From an uncultured bacterium (GTDB lineage: Bacteria > Bacillota > Clostridia > Lachnospirales > Lachnospiraceae), in assembly GCA_945871045.1 (NCBI GenBank), contig CAMBUC010000003.1:1-27554 (forward strand): DNA of 27,554 bases, in the 5' to 3' direction. Both the position numbers and the translations under genes were made by a program. Of this stretch, positions 15,599-22,857 are shown piece after piece. How positions within the stretch are numbered: the stretch's first letter is position 1; the number at the start of each line of letters is the position of its first letter. A model generated the notes under the pieces. The model ran no database searches and was not told the DNA's origin. It was given only the letters and a program-made list of their open reading frames with translations.

Positions 15599-17440
15599 CT
15601 ATGTGATCGCTTCTTTTTTCTCCAAACCGCCGGATCTGCCCAACTTGTACTTATTCGTCATAAGAATCGCATAGTCAACAGTTGCCCCCAACTGAATCGT
15701 TCCGATGACGATGGATGCGATAAAGGGAAGCACCGTGCCTGTATACGCCGGAATACCCATGTTGATAAAGATCGCAAACTCAATAACTGAGACCAGAATG
15801 ATCGGAAGGCTGATCGACTTAAATACCAAGAGGATGATGGCAAAGATCGCTAAGATCGATACTGCGCTGACACGCTTAAAGTCATCATCTGTAATATTGA
15901 TCAGATCCTTTGTACAAGGCGCTTCACCGATCAACATACCCTTTGCATCGTACCGATTCAGGATCTCATCCAGTTTGTCGCACTGGGCATTCACTTCGTC
16001 AGATGCCACTGCATATTCAGAACTTACCATCAACAGTTCATATTTATCACTCTGTACAACGGAGAGAATATCGGAAGGCAGCATTTCTTTCGGAAAACCG
16101 GCCCCCAGAATGGCCTCCAAACCGATCGTGGCTTTCACCCCATCCACTTCGTTAACCTCATCGATCATGCGGACCACATCTTTTGCCGGCAGCGAAGAGT
16201 CGATGAGATAAATATGTGTTGCATTCATTTCAAAACGGTCTTCCAGTTTTTCATTTGCGACAATACTCGGAAGATCCTTCGGTAATGTTCCCGCCAGATC
16301 ATAATAGACATCCGTATGGGTATATCCATAAACGGCAGGCACCAGAATGAGCACAAATGCGGCTGCAAACCATTTATAATGCTTTGTGATCCATCCGGCG
16401 ATCCGTCCCAGATCCGGAAGAATGGGGCGATGCTTCGTCTTTTCTACCGCCTTATCAAATACAAGGATCATGGAAGGTAAAATGGTGACGCAGCTGATCA
16501 CACCGAATACCACACCTTTCGCCATAACAACTCCAAGATCCATACCAAGGGTAAAACTCATAAAACAAAGTGCTATGAAACCGGCAACCGTCGTGACCGA
16601 ACTACCTACAACCGAAGTGATCGTATTGGCGATGGCGGTGGCCATTGCCTCTTTATGATCAGACGTCCGCGAACACTCTTCTTCGTAACTGTGCCACAGG
16701 AAAATGGAATAATCCATTGTCACACCAAGTTGAAGCACCGCTGCAAGCGCCTGTGTCACATAGGAGATTTCTCCTTTCACCACATTGGTTCCGAGATTGT
16801 AAATGATCGCCATTCCAATACTTAAAAGGAAGAATACGGGAACAATCGCGGAATCCATCGTAAGTGACAGCACTACGATTGCTAAGACCACCGCAAGGAT
16901 CACGTAAATTGGAACCTCTTTCGCCGAAAGATCCTTGATATCTGTAATGACGGCTGACATACCACTGACAAAGCACTGTCCATCTGCAAGGCTGCGGATC
17001 TGTTTCACCGCATCCATCGTCTCGTCTTCGGACATTCCTGTATCATATAGAACTGCCAGCAGTGTAGAATTCGTGTCATCATCATTGAAAATCTGATAGA
17101 TATCATCCGGAAGCACTTCCATCGGCAGTGACAGATCCGCGATGGTGTCGTACCACACCACCTTTTTCACATGCGGGATTTCCTCCATCTTCTCTTCCAG
17201 CGAACAAACATCTTTGTCTTCCATGCCTTCCACAACGCATAGAGAAAAGGCTCCGATACCGAATTCATCCTTTAAAATCTCCTGGCCTTTCATCGTCTCG
17301 ATCTCACTGGGAAGATAAGAGAGAATATCGTAATTGACTCTTGTGTTAAAATAACCGATTGCGGAGGGAACTAAAAGCAGAACTGATAAGATCAGGATCA
17401 TTACCCTACACTTTACAACTCCCTTTCCAATTTTTTTCAT
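15599..17440 (-). CDS. MMPL/RND-family transporter, ended early by an in-frame TAG
   Basis: 613 residues before the stop; 700 if the TAG is read through. It has two RND-type halves: a membrane helix (about 10-30), an extracellular loop (about 35-165), a helix bundle (about 165-335), a second loop (about 360-520) and a second bundle, of which the last two helices lie beyond the TAG. Characteristic segments are GVTMDYSIFLWHSYEEE and, in the second half, GATVDYAILMTNKYKLGR. Such proteins export lipids or peptides using the proton gradient. I start at ATG 17440, since AAAGGG lies 11 bases upstream; an in-frame GTG at 17452 is less likely. First gene of the TetR-linked operon. Confidence 0.85.
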   Translation of the reverse strand: MKKIGKGVVKCRVMILILSVLLLVPSAIGYFNTRVNYDILSYLPSEIETMKGQEILKDEFGIGAFSLCVVEGMEDKDVCSLEEKMEEIPHVKKVVWYDTIADLSLPMEVLPDDIYQIFNDDDTNSTLLAVLYDTGMSEDETMDAVKQIRSLADGQCFVSGMSAVITDIKDLSAKEVPIYVILAVVLAIVVLSLTMDSAIVPVFFLLSIGMAIIYNLGTNVVKGEISYVTQALAAVLQLGVTMDYSIFLWHSYEEECSRTSDHKEAMATAIANTITSVVGSSVTTVAGFIALCFMSFTLGMDLGVVMAKGVVFGVISCVTILPSMILVFDKAVEKTKHRPILPDLGRIAGWITKHYKWFAAAFVLILVPAVYGYTHTDVYYDLAGTLPKDLPSIVANEKLEDRFEMNATHIYLIDSSLPAKDVVRMIDEVNEVDGVKATIGLEAILGAGFPKEMLPSDILSVVQSDKYELLMVSSEYAVASDEVNAQCDKLDEILNRYDAKGMLIGEAPCTKDLINITDDDFKRVSAVSILAIFAIILLVFKSISLPIILVSVIEFAIFINMGIPAYTGTVLPFIASIVIGTIQLGATVDYAILMTNKYKLGRSGGLEKKEAIT

Positions 17441-17480
17441 AATAGTTATCACCCTTTCTTTTTCATCTGAAAATGAGTAT

Positions 17481-17552
17481 AAAAAAAAGAATTGAACACT
17501 TCCATATTCAATCCCTTTTCCCTGTCACAGTCGGTTATACAATTCTTTTTTT
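17481..17552 (-). promoter_or_regulatory. Attenuator-like leader upstream of the MMPL gene
   Basis: On the minus strand a weak stem ATTGAA/TTCAAT (17512-17507, 17496-17491) is followed by TCTTTTTTTT (to 17481), a terminator-like arrangement. A competing perfect 13-bp pairing exists between AAAAAAAGAATTG (17552-17540) and CAATTCTTTTTTT (17494-17482), which would sequester the T-run. The element lies between the operator at 17565-17590 and the MMPL start. It could be a two-state attenuator or simply the tetR terminator; AT-rich stems make both uncertain. Confidence 0.35.
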
Positions 17553-17564
17553 ATGTATTCTTCC

Positions 17565-17590
17565 CTATACAAATGAATCGATTTGTATAG
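17565..17590. promoter_or_regulatory. 26-bp palindrome, probable TetR operator
   Basis: Perfect 10-bp arms CTATACAAAT (17565-17574) and ATTTGTATAG (17581-17590) flank GAATCG. The size and symmetry fit a TetR-family operator. It sits between the tetR stop and the MMPL start, upstream of the MMPL leader, so it most likely controls the MMPL/YhgE-like/MntP-like genes. A minus-strand promoter overlapping it is not clear to me (TTGCGA at 17596-17591 could be a -35). Confidence 0.7.
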
Positions 17591-17618
17591 TCGCAAATGC
17601 TTCTTTTTTTTATGTTCC

Positions 17619-18191
17619 TTACACTTCTTCAATCGCCTGCTCCATGGAATGTGTCATCAGATATTCATAGACATCTGCCATCTCCTGCGGTGGCACCGTC
17701 ATGCCCTGTCTGATCCACACCTGCACAGCAAAACACATGGCCCGCCCATAATACTCTGCCAGCATATCTACCGTCATCCACGGAAAACGACCGTTTTTTT
17801 TGCGCACGCGCTCTGAAAACAGATCTGCCAGCATCTCCTTGATGCACTTGGACACCAGATCCTCAAATGTGATGGGTCCATCCATCCGGCTGATTCTGCT
17901 GTAAAACTCTTTCTCCCGCAGCAAACTGGAAAAAACAAGGAGCACCGCCTGATTCGTAAGACCATTGCGGATGAGCGGATGCGCCGGTACAAGGATTTCC
18001 TCCCGAATGATCCACTCTAACAATTCATATTTATCCTGAAAATGATTATAAAACGTCGGACGGATCACGCCCGCCTGATCTGTGATCTCCTTAATCGTGA
18101 TCTTTTCAACAGGTTTGTGCAGGACCAGCGCTTTCAAACTGTCTGCCAAAACCCGATCTGTTGTATGATTGTTTCTGTTTTGATTTGCCAT
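17619..18191 (-). CDS. TetR/AcrR family transcriptional regulator
   Basis: 190 residues. N-terminal TetR helix-turn-helix about 10-58: DRVLADSLKALVLHKPVEKI, then IKEITDQAGVIRPTFYNHFQDKYELLEWII. The C-terminal helical ligand domain (about 65-190) is typical of regulators of membrane-protein operons. Predicted to repress the downstream MMPL operon via the 26-bp palindrome just after its stop, being relieved by an unknown lipophilic ligand. Its ATG lies two bases after the stop of the 46-residue protein, with GGAAG about ten bases upstream, so it is the third gene of a tight three-gene unit. Confidence 0.9.
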   Translation of the reverse strand: MANQNRNNHTTDRVLADSLKALVLHKPVEKITIKEITDQAGVIRPTFYNHFQDKYELLEWIIREEILVPAHPLIRNGLTNQAVLLVFSSLLREKEFYSRISRMDGPITFEDLVSKCIKEMLADLFSERVRKKNGRFPWMTVDMLAEYYGRAMCFAVQVWIRQGMTVPPQEMADVYEYLMTHSMEQAIEEV

Positions 18192-18193
18192 TG

Positions 18194-18334
18194 TTATACA
18201 TCTTCCATAAAATTTACGCGCACTTTTCGTTTTTTGCTCCCATCAGATTCCATCAGATAAATACTCTGCCAGTCGCCAGTCTTCCATCTGATACCGGAAT
18301 CGACAGGAAAACTCCTTGCCAGATACTCATTCAT
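18194..18334 (-). CDS. Small hydrophilic protein (46 aa), unknown function
   Basis: 46 residues starting MNEYLARSFPVDSGIRW and ending RKVRVNFMEDV; charged, no membrane segment, no cysteine. The start ATG lies inside the end of the preceding small gene (ATGAATGA, 8-base overlap), which implies translational coupling rather than an independent RBS, and its stop is two bases before the tetR ATG. Its perfect packing between two other genes and its protein-like composition are the evidence; I recognise no family. It may be a short regulator, or the remnant of a longer C-terminus of the preceding gene. Confidence 0.55.
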   Translation of the reverse strand: MNEYLARSFPVDSGIRWKTGDWQSIYLMESDGSKKRKVRVNFMEDV

Positions 18335-18557
18335 CAAAACAAACAGTCACAAAAAATCCCTTTGGCGTTTCTTTGATCTCTTTCACAGTGCCCTCCGTAC
18401 AAGTCAGACGTTCCCGAAACGTATAGTTTGCTGACATGGCATAGGCATTGCCCAGTGTATAATAATAGGAATTCGGGAGTTTTCCCTCGGTAACCGGCAG
18501 CACATCGCCCTCTTTTACCAGACCGGTCCGTTCCATCTTAAACTCGATTTCACGCAT
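18327..18557 (-). CDS. Small protein (76 aa), unknown function
   Basis: 76 residues (MREIEFKMERTGLVKEGDVL … FVTVCFDE), probably a small beta-rich soluble domain; no membrane segment. A strong SD (GAGGTGA) precedes the ATG, and a TTGGAC-18-TATTCT promoter lies just upstream. First gene of the unit small protein - 46-aa protein - tetR. I do not recognise a family. Its linkage to tetR suggests a role in the same response as the export operon, which is inference only. Confidence 0.75.
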   Translation of the reverse strand: MREIEFKMERTGLVKEGDVLPVTEGKLPNSYYYTLGNAYAMSANYTFRERLTCTEGTVKEIKETPKGFFVTVCFDE

Positions 18558-18581
18558 ACTCTCACCTCATTTATGTAACAT

Positions 18582-18611
18582 AGAATACACCCAAATATCC
18601 AAAAAGTCCAA
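18582..18611 (-). promoter_or_regulatory. Promoter of the small-protein/tetR unit
   Basis: TTGGAC (18611-18606) and TATTCT (18587-18582) on the minus strand, 18 bases apart. The predicted start is about 18576, giving a very short leader before the strong SD and ATG at 18557. Its -35 box touches the inverted repeat at 18608-18630. Confidence 0.55.
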
Positions 18612-18630
18612 TTCATTTTCCATAAATTGG
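18608..18630. promoter_or_regulatory. Inverted repeat beside the -35 box of the small-protein/tetR promoter
   Basis: CCAATTCAT (18608-18616) and ATAAATTGG (18622-18630) form a 9-bp inverted repeat with one mismatch and a 5-base centre. It overlaps the edge of the -35 element, so it may be a regulator site. It differs from the 26-bp palindrome at 17565-17590, so the same TetR need not bind both. Confidence 0.4.
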
Positions 18631-18768
18631 GACTTCTGATTGTATACTTTGTATGACAGTTTCATTTTGTCATCGTTGGTTTTCACAATTTACTTTTCCA
18701 TTTTTCCGTGCTATTCTTTGGACAGGGTACGGCAGATTTCTCAGCATTTCTATAAAGGAGGAACTACT

Positions 18769-19575
18769 ATGACCTTTCGATCCAAACATCCCATCCGCCG
18801 GTTTTTGCTGACCATTCTTCTCACATGCACGCTGGCGCTGCCTCAGATCAATCTCACAAATGCCGCAAGCGACCCTTTCCCATTGATCCTGCTTTCCAGT
18901 TATTATCAGTCGATTCCGATTGACGGGCAATTTCTTTTAGTCGCTGTCACATCAAACGGAAAGATCCCTACTTTTAAAAGCAGCAGTTCTTCTATCGCAA
19001 GCGTCAACACATATGGAGTTGTTACCGGCAAAAAATCCGGCACCTGTACGATCACCGCAAAGATCAAAAACGCAGAAGCATCCTGCAAAGTCACCGTGGA
19101 AAAATCTGTCATTACGATCAGCGAAAGCCAGATCACTTTAGAAAACGGCGAATCTGTTCAGTTGTCTGCCACCGTTTCCACCGGCCATGACCTTCGCTGG
19201 CGCTCATCTGCCTCAGCCATTGCCAGTGTAGACGAAGACGGGCTCGTGACCGCAAAAAAATGCGGCAGTGCGATCATCCGCGCCACCGCTGACGGTGTCA
19301 GTGCAAAGTGCAGGATCACCATAAAAAAACCTTCTCTTTCACTGAATCGCTCCAGCATCTCCCTTTATCCAGAGGAAAACTTTCAACTTGTCCCAAACTG
19401 TTCTTCCAAACGGCCTCTGACCTTCCGCTCCTCTGCCTCAGCCGTTGCCAGTGTGGATGAAAGCGGACTCATCATCGCCAGAAAAAAAGGAACAGCAACC
19501 ATCACGGTAAAGGTGGATGGCGTCAGCCGGATCTGCAAAGTGACAGTAAAAGCACCAAAAGCAAAGATCATCTGA
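18769..19575 (+). CDS. Secreted protein with three bacterial Ig-like (Big_2) domains
   Basis: 268 residues. The start is ATG 18769 because AAAGGAGG lies eight bases upstream; an in-frame ATG at 18640 has no such site. Signal peptide about 1-36 (RRFLLTILLTCTLALPQINL, then TNAAS). Three Big_2-like domains follow, each with the S-x-S-S-x-A-S-V-(D/N)-x-x-G-x-(V/I)-x-(A/G)-(K/R)-K-x-G-(T/S) core: about 40-118, 119-190 and 191-262. It ends in a basic KVTVKAPKAKII without LPXTG anchor or membrane helix, so it is probably released or wall-associated. Role unknown. A weak TTTACT-17-TATTCT promoter is possible upstream. Confidence 0.85.
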   Translation: MTFRSKHPIRRFLLTILLTCTLALPQINLTNAASDPFPLILLSSYYQSIPIDGQFLLVAVTSNGKIPTFKSSSSSIASVNTYGVVTGKKSGTCTITAKIKNAEASCKVTVEKSVITISESQITLENGESVQLSATVSTGHDLRWRSSASAIASVDEDGLVTAKKCGSAIIRATADGVSAKCRITIKKPSLSLNRSSISLYPEENFQLVPNCSSKRPLTFRSSASAVASVDESGLIIARKKGTATITVKVDGVSRICKVTVKAPKAKII

Positions 19576-19609
19576 CGCATTTTCCAAAACACCACGATCT
19601 GATCATCAT

Positions 19610-20503
19610 TTACACATTTCCCGGATCTGTCGGACCCACCTGGACGCGGGTATTTTCCGGTACAGACGCGGTGATAAAGGCGCCACCACCTATGGTAGAA
19701 TTATCACCCACCACAGTCTCTCCGCCGAGAATGCTCGCGTTCGAATACACAGTTACATTATTTCCAATGGTCGGATGACGTTTGACATCAGACAACAACT
19801 GTCCCTTGCGGGTAGAAAGCGCTCCAAGAGTCACGCCCTGATACAACTTCACGTTATTTCCAATCTCCGTTGTCTCACCAATGACCACACCGGTTCCATG
19901 ATCAATGAAGAAATATTCGCCGATGGTCGCCCCCGGATTGATATCGATTCCCGTTCCGGAATGGGCATATTCTGTCATCATACGGGGAATATAAGGAACT
20001 TTGTTCACATACAGTTCATGGGCGATACGGAACACAAAAATTGCAAAGAAACCGGGATAGCAGAAAATGATCTCTTCCTTACTCTTTGCAGCCGGGTCTC
20101 CATCAAAGCCTGCCTGCACATCCTTTAAGAGCAGTTCCTGAAGCGCCGGGATCCGCGCCGCAAATCTGCAGGCAATGTTTTCCGCCTCCATGGTCAGTTC
20201 TTTGCGTGTCTTTTTCCCATGCTCTGCACATTCTAAAGCCGTTACGATCAGTTCACGCAATTTGTGGATCGCACTGCTGCACTTGTACGCAACATAGTCA
20301 TTCAGATTGCTCTGAAAGCAATCCTCCTGCTCCATATAACCGGCAAACATCGCACACCGCAATTCTCTAATGAGATCTTTTACCTGATTGCGATTTGGAA
20401 GCCTTCGATCTTCCACTGCCCGGAGCAGTTCGTGTTTTGCGTAATTCTTTTTGATATCCGCGATCGCCTGATTTAACATCTCCTGATTTTCTTTTTGGTT
20501 CAT
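19610..20503 (-). CDS. cysE: Serine O-acetyltransferase
   Basis: 297 residues, the long form of serine acetyltransferase, which makes O-acetylserine from serine and acetyl-CoA in the first committed step of cysteine synthesis. The N-terminal helical domain (about 1-160) is followed by a left-handed beta-helix: HSGTGIDINPGATIGEYFFIDHGTGVVIG (catalytic His residues near 182 and 200), then NNVKLYQGVTLGALS and HPTIGNNVTVYSNASILG. ATG 20503 has GGAAAG upstream. Its first 137 bases lie inside the 3' end of the rlmD-like frame. No T-box or cysteine-linked gene is seen beside it. Confidence 0.93.
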   Translation of the reverse strand: MNQKENQEMLNQAIADIKKNYAKHELLRAVEDRRLPNRNQVKDLIRELRCAMFAGYMEQEDCFQSNLNDYVAYKCSSAIHKLRELIVTALECAEHGKKTRKELTMEAENIACRFAARIPALQELLLKDVQAGFDGDPAAKSKEEIIFCYPGFFAIFVFRIAHELYVNKVPYIPRMMTEYAHSGTGIDINPGATIGEYFFIDHGTGVVIGETTEIGNNVKLYQGVTLGALSTRKGQLLSDVKRHPTIGNNVTVYSNASILGGETVVGDNSTIGGGAFITASVPENTRVQVGPTDPGNV

Positions 20504-21815
20504 TTTTCTTTCCAGTCCTCTCTATCTTCGTTCGTGTTACGGTCTTCGTTCCATTTGATCCACGTCTCATTCCATCAGTTCCCGTTTTCTCTAATAATAC
20601 CACATTTTCCACATCATCCGTAAACGGGAACATATCAACCGGCTGACATTCCACCGGCCGGTATCCGTTTTTCCTGAAATAATCCAGATCTCTTCCAAGG
20701 GTATGCGGGTCGCAGGAAATATATACCACGCGTTTGGGAGCCAGCAGTACCACCGAATCTATAAATGTCTCCGTACTTCCGCTTCTGGGGGGATCCATAA
20801 ACACTACATCTACATGGACCCGTTCTTCCTTTGGAAGCAGCGCCAGGTTTCGCATATATGCTCCTGCATCATCCTGATAAAAGGAAATGTTCTTACATGC
20901 ATTTCTCTTTGCATTTGCGATGGCATCCTTTACAGCCGATGGGTTTAACTCTACGCCAATGACCTGCTTCGCATAGGCCGCTGCTGTCATGCCGATGGTT
21001 CCTATGCCGCAATAGGCATCGATCACGGTTTCCTGTCCCGTCAGTTTTGCATATTCTATCGCCTTTTCGTAAAGCACCTTCGTCTGAAGGGCATTTACCT
21101 GATAAAAGGAATTTGGCGAGATCCGATAACGGTTCCCACACAGTTCGTCCTCGATGTATCCTTTTCCATATAATACAATATTTCTCTCGCCAAGAACCAT
21201 ACTTGTATTTCGATCATTCACATTTAAAACAATGGATGTAATCTGTGGATGTGCATCCCGCAGTGCTTTCACAAAATGATTTTTCGCGGGCAGGATCGGT
21301 GATGCCAGCACCAGTACCACAAGGATTTCTCCCGTTGCATGGGCGGTACGCACCATCACATGACGCAGCAAACCGTATCCGCTGTCCTCATCATAGGTCT
21401 TGATCTTAAAGGATTTTAACATACTTCTGATCGTCGCAATGATGGCATCCGCCCGCTCATCCTCGATCATACAGTGCTCAACGGGAACGATCCTATGACT
21501 TCCGCTCTCATAAACACCACTGATCACATTGCCCTTCCGGTCTCTGCCAAAAGCCGCATGCACCTTATTTCTATAATGTAAGGGGTCTTCCATTCCGATG
21601 GGCGAAAGCACTCGCACATCTCCCACGCACTCCTTCACTAACTTGCGCTTCTTTTCTAACTGCTTCTCATAAGAAACACCCTGTAACTGACAACCACCGC
21701 ACTTCTTTGCAACCGGACAAAGATCCGCTGATTTTTTATGATCTTTTACCGGCGGCTTCGACGCGTGCGTTGTTATATGATTTCTTTGCTTCTTTCCATA
21801 GGTTTCTGTAGCCAT
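20367..21815 (-). CDS. rlmD: 23S rRNA (uracil-5)-methyltransferase, RlmD/RumA family, with basic C-terminal tail
   Basis: About 482 residues. Iron-sulfur motif CPVAKKCGGC (Cx5Cx2C, near residue 33) with the fourth Cys in VEHCMIED; SAM motif IDAYCGIGTIGMTAA; VFMDPPRSG; catalytic Cys in YISCDPHTLGRDL. It probably methylates C5 of a 23S rRNA uracil (RlmD/RlmCD type; exact site not readable). The conserved fold ends at VENVVLLEK; a Lys/Arg/Ser-rich tail of about 70 residues follows, two thirds of it overlapping cysE out of frame. I chose ATG 21815; a TTG at 21848 with GGAAGAG in front is a real alternative. Confidence 0.85.
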   Translation of the reverse strand: MATETYGKKQRNHITTHASKPPVKDHKKSADLCPVAKKCGGCQLQGVSYEKQLEKKRKLVKECVGDVRVLSPIGMEDPLHYRNKVHAAFGRDRKGNVISGVYESGSHRIVPVEHCMIEDERADAIIATIRSMLKSFKIKTYDEDSGYGLLRHVMVRTAHATGEILVVLVLASPILPAKNHFVKALRDAHPQITSIVLNVNDRNTSMVLGERNIVLYGKGYIEDELCGNRYRISPNSFYQVNALQTKVLYEKAIEYAKLTGQETVIDAYCGIGTIGMTAAAYAKQVIGVELNPSAVKDAIANAKRNACKNISFYQDDAGAYMRNLALLPKEERVHVDVVFMDPPRSGSTETFIDSVVLLAPKRVVYISCDPHTLGRDLDYFRKNGYRPVECQPVDMFPFTDDVENVVLLEKTGTDGMRRGSNGTKTVTRTKIERTGKKNEPKRKSGDVKSGDRGYQKELRKTRTAPGSGRSKASKSQSGKRSH

Positions 21816-22020
21816 AGTTTCTATTATTGATCCTCTTTGTTTATACAATCTGCTCTTCCATTTTTATCTCTCTGATTCTTCTATATAACCTACCACATAA
21901 CGCCTGAACTCACAACCCATAATTCCCGAAAACCTTTCCTCATTCATGCATCCGCTGTTTTTTATGAGGTACGAACAGATCTTACACAACATATCATCCC
22001 ACCGGTCCGCCCTCCGGATA
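21816..22020. other. Divergent spacer between rlmD and sigI
   Basis: Apart from the sigI promoters listed separately (22021-22079), I see no supported gene here. On the minus strand a very short frame MEEQIV (ATG at about 21860) lies just before the possible TTG start of rlmD. No good minus-strand promoter for rlmD was found. Confidence 0.4.
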
Positions 22021-22049
22021 ACCCCGGCTGACAGACAAATACTGCGAAG
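22021..22049 (+). promoter_or_regulatory. Possible SigI-type promoter of sigI
   Basis: ACCCCG (22021-22026), a 17-base spacer and GCGAAG (22044-22049) resemble the ACCCC…CGAA type of promoter described for SigI in Bacillus and Clostridium. It lies just upstream of the vegetative promoter and of sigI, where an autoregulatory promoter is expected. Short motifs; moderate to low certainty. Confidence 0.4.
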
Positions 22050-22051
22050 CC

Positions 22052-22079
22052 TTGACAATTTCCGCAAACATGGTATAGT
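22052..22079 (+). promoter_or_regulatory. Sigma-A promoter of sigI-rsgI
   Basis: Perfect TTGACA (22052-22057) and TATAGT (22074-22079) with a 16-base spacer. The predicted start near 22086 leaves about 38 nt of leader containing AAAGGAG before the sigI ATG at 22124. This argues against translation from the ATG at 22085. Confidence 0.75.
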
Positions 22080-22123
22080 CAAGAATGGACTCTTTTTACA
22101 ACCAGAGATTCAAAGGAGATACA

Positions 22124-22822
22124 ATGTTTTCGAACATGGGGGAAGAAGCGTTAAAGGCCGCGCTCTCTGAAGAGGCTCGCAACGCATTTATAATAAAGAA
22201 CGAAAAATTTATCATCGGGTGTGCCAACCGTTTCACCAAGCGCTTCATCACCAAGAGTGATGATGAATGGTCCATCGCACTGATTGCTTTTTCAAATGCC
22301 ATTGACACCTACGATGCACAAAAAGGCAATTTTCAGTCTTACGCAAGACTTCTGATCGAACGAAAACTGACAGACTACGTTCGGTCTCAGGCACGGTTTT
22401 CCAGTGAGCAATCCATGGAGCCCTACGTATTTGAAGGAAATGTGGATGAAGATTCCGATAATTCCGCATACCAGTTACATATCGTCCGTGCCACCAGCAC
22501 CAGTGACGAAAATCCGATTCGCGATGAGATTCTGGCTTTAAACGACATTTTAGCCGGATACGAGATCTCCTTCATGGAGCTGACCGATTGCTCGCCGAAG
22601 GCAGCAAAAACAAAAACAGCCTGCTTTCAAGCCATCGCTTACATCCGGGAGAACCCTGAACTGGTGAAAAAAATGCGCCAGACAAAACTGTTTCCAATAA
22701 AAAATATTTCTGAAAATACTAAGATACCCCGAAAAATTTTAGAACGTCACCGTAAATATATTATAACCGCAACGGAGATTGCTTGTAACGATTTTCCGTT
22801 GCTGCAGGAATATATCAAATAA
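22124..22822 (+). CDS. sigI: RNA polymerase sigma factor SigI
   Basis: 232 residues. Region 2 (about 25-92): EKFIIGCANRFTKRF, DDEWSIALIAFSNAIDTYDA, GNFQSYARLLIERKLTDYVR. The C-terminal SigI-C helix-turn-helix (about 165-230) includes ENPELVKKMRQTKLFP and IPRKILERHRKYIITATEIA. This is the SigI family of sigma factors, which in Bacillus responds to heat and in cellulolytic Clostridia to polysaccharides. The start at 22124 follows AAAGGAG; an in-frame ATG at 22085 sits at the predicted transcription start. It is followed 35 bases later by its anti-sigma gene. Confidence 0.92.
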   Translation: MFSNMGEEALKAALSEEARNAFIIKNEKFIIGCANRFTKRFITKSDDEWSIALIAFSNAIDTYDAQKGNFQSYARLLIERKLTDYVRSQARFSSEQSMEPYVFEGNVDEDSDNSAYQLHIVRATSTSDENPIRDEILALNDILAGYEISFMELTDCSPKAAKTKTACFQAIAYIRENPELVKKMRQTKLFPIKNISENTKIPRKILERHRKYIITATEIACNDFPLLQEYIK

Positions 22823-22857
22823 TTCTGGCAAAGGCCAGTTAGAAAGGAGAAGGAACG

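Noticed and set aside
18640..18768. Upstream ATG at 18640 for the Ig-like protein
   Set aside because: It would place 43 residues before a clear signal peptide, without an RBS; ATG 18769 follows AAAGGAGG.
21864..22082. 72-codon minus-strand frame upstream of rlmD, and the 6-codon frame MEEQIV after it
   Set aside because: The longer frame begins with TTG inside the sigI promoter and lacks a domain; the short one has no leader-peptide features such as repeated codons and a terminator.
22085..22123. Upstream ATG at 22085 as the sigI start
   Set aside because: It coincides with the predicted transcription start and has no SD, whereas ATG 22124 has AAAGGAG at proper distance and fits the family length.
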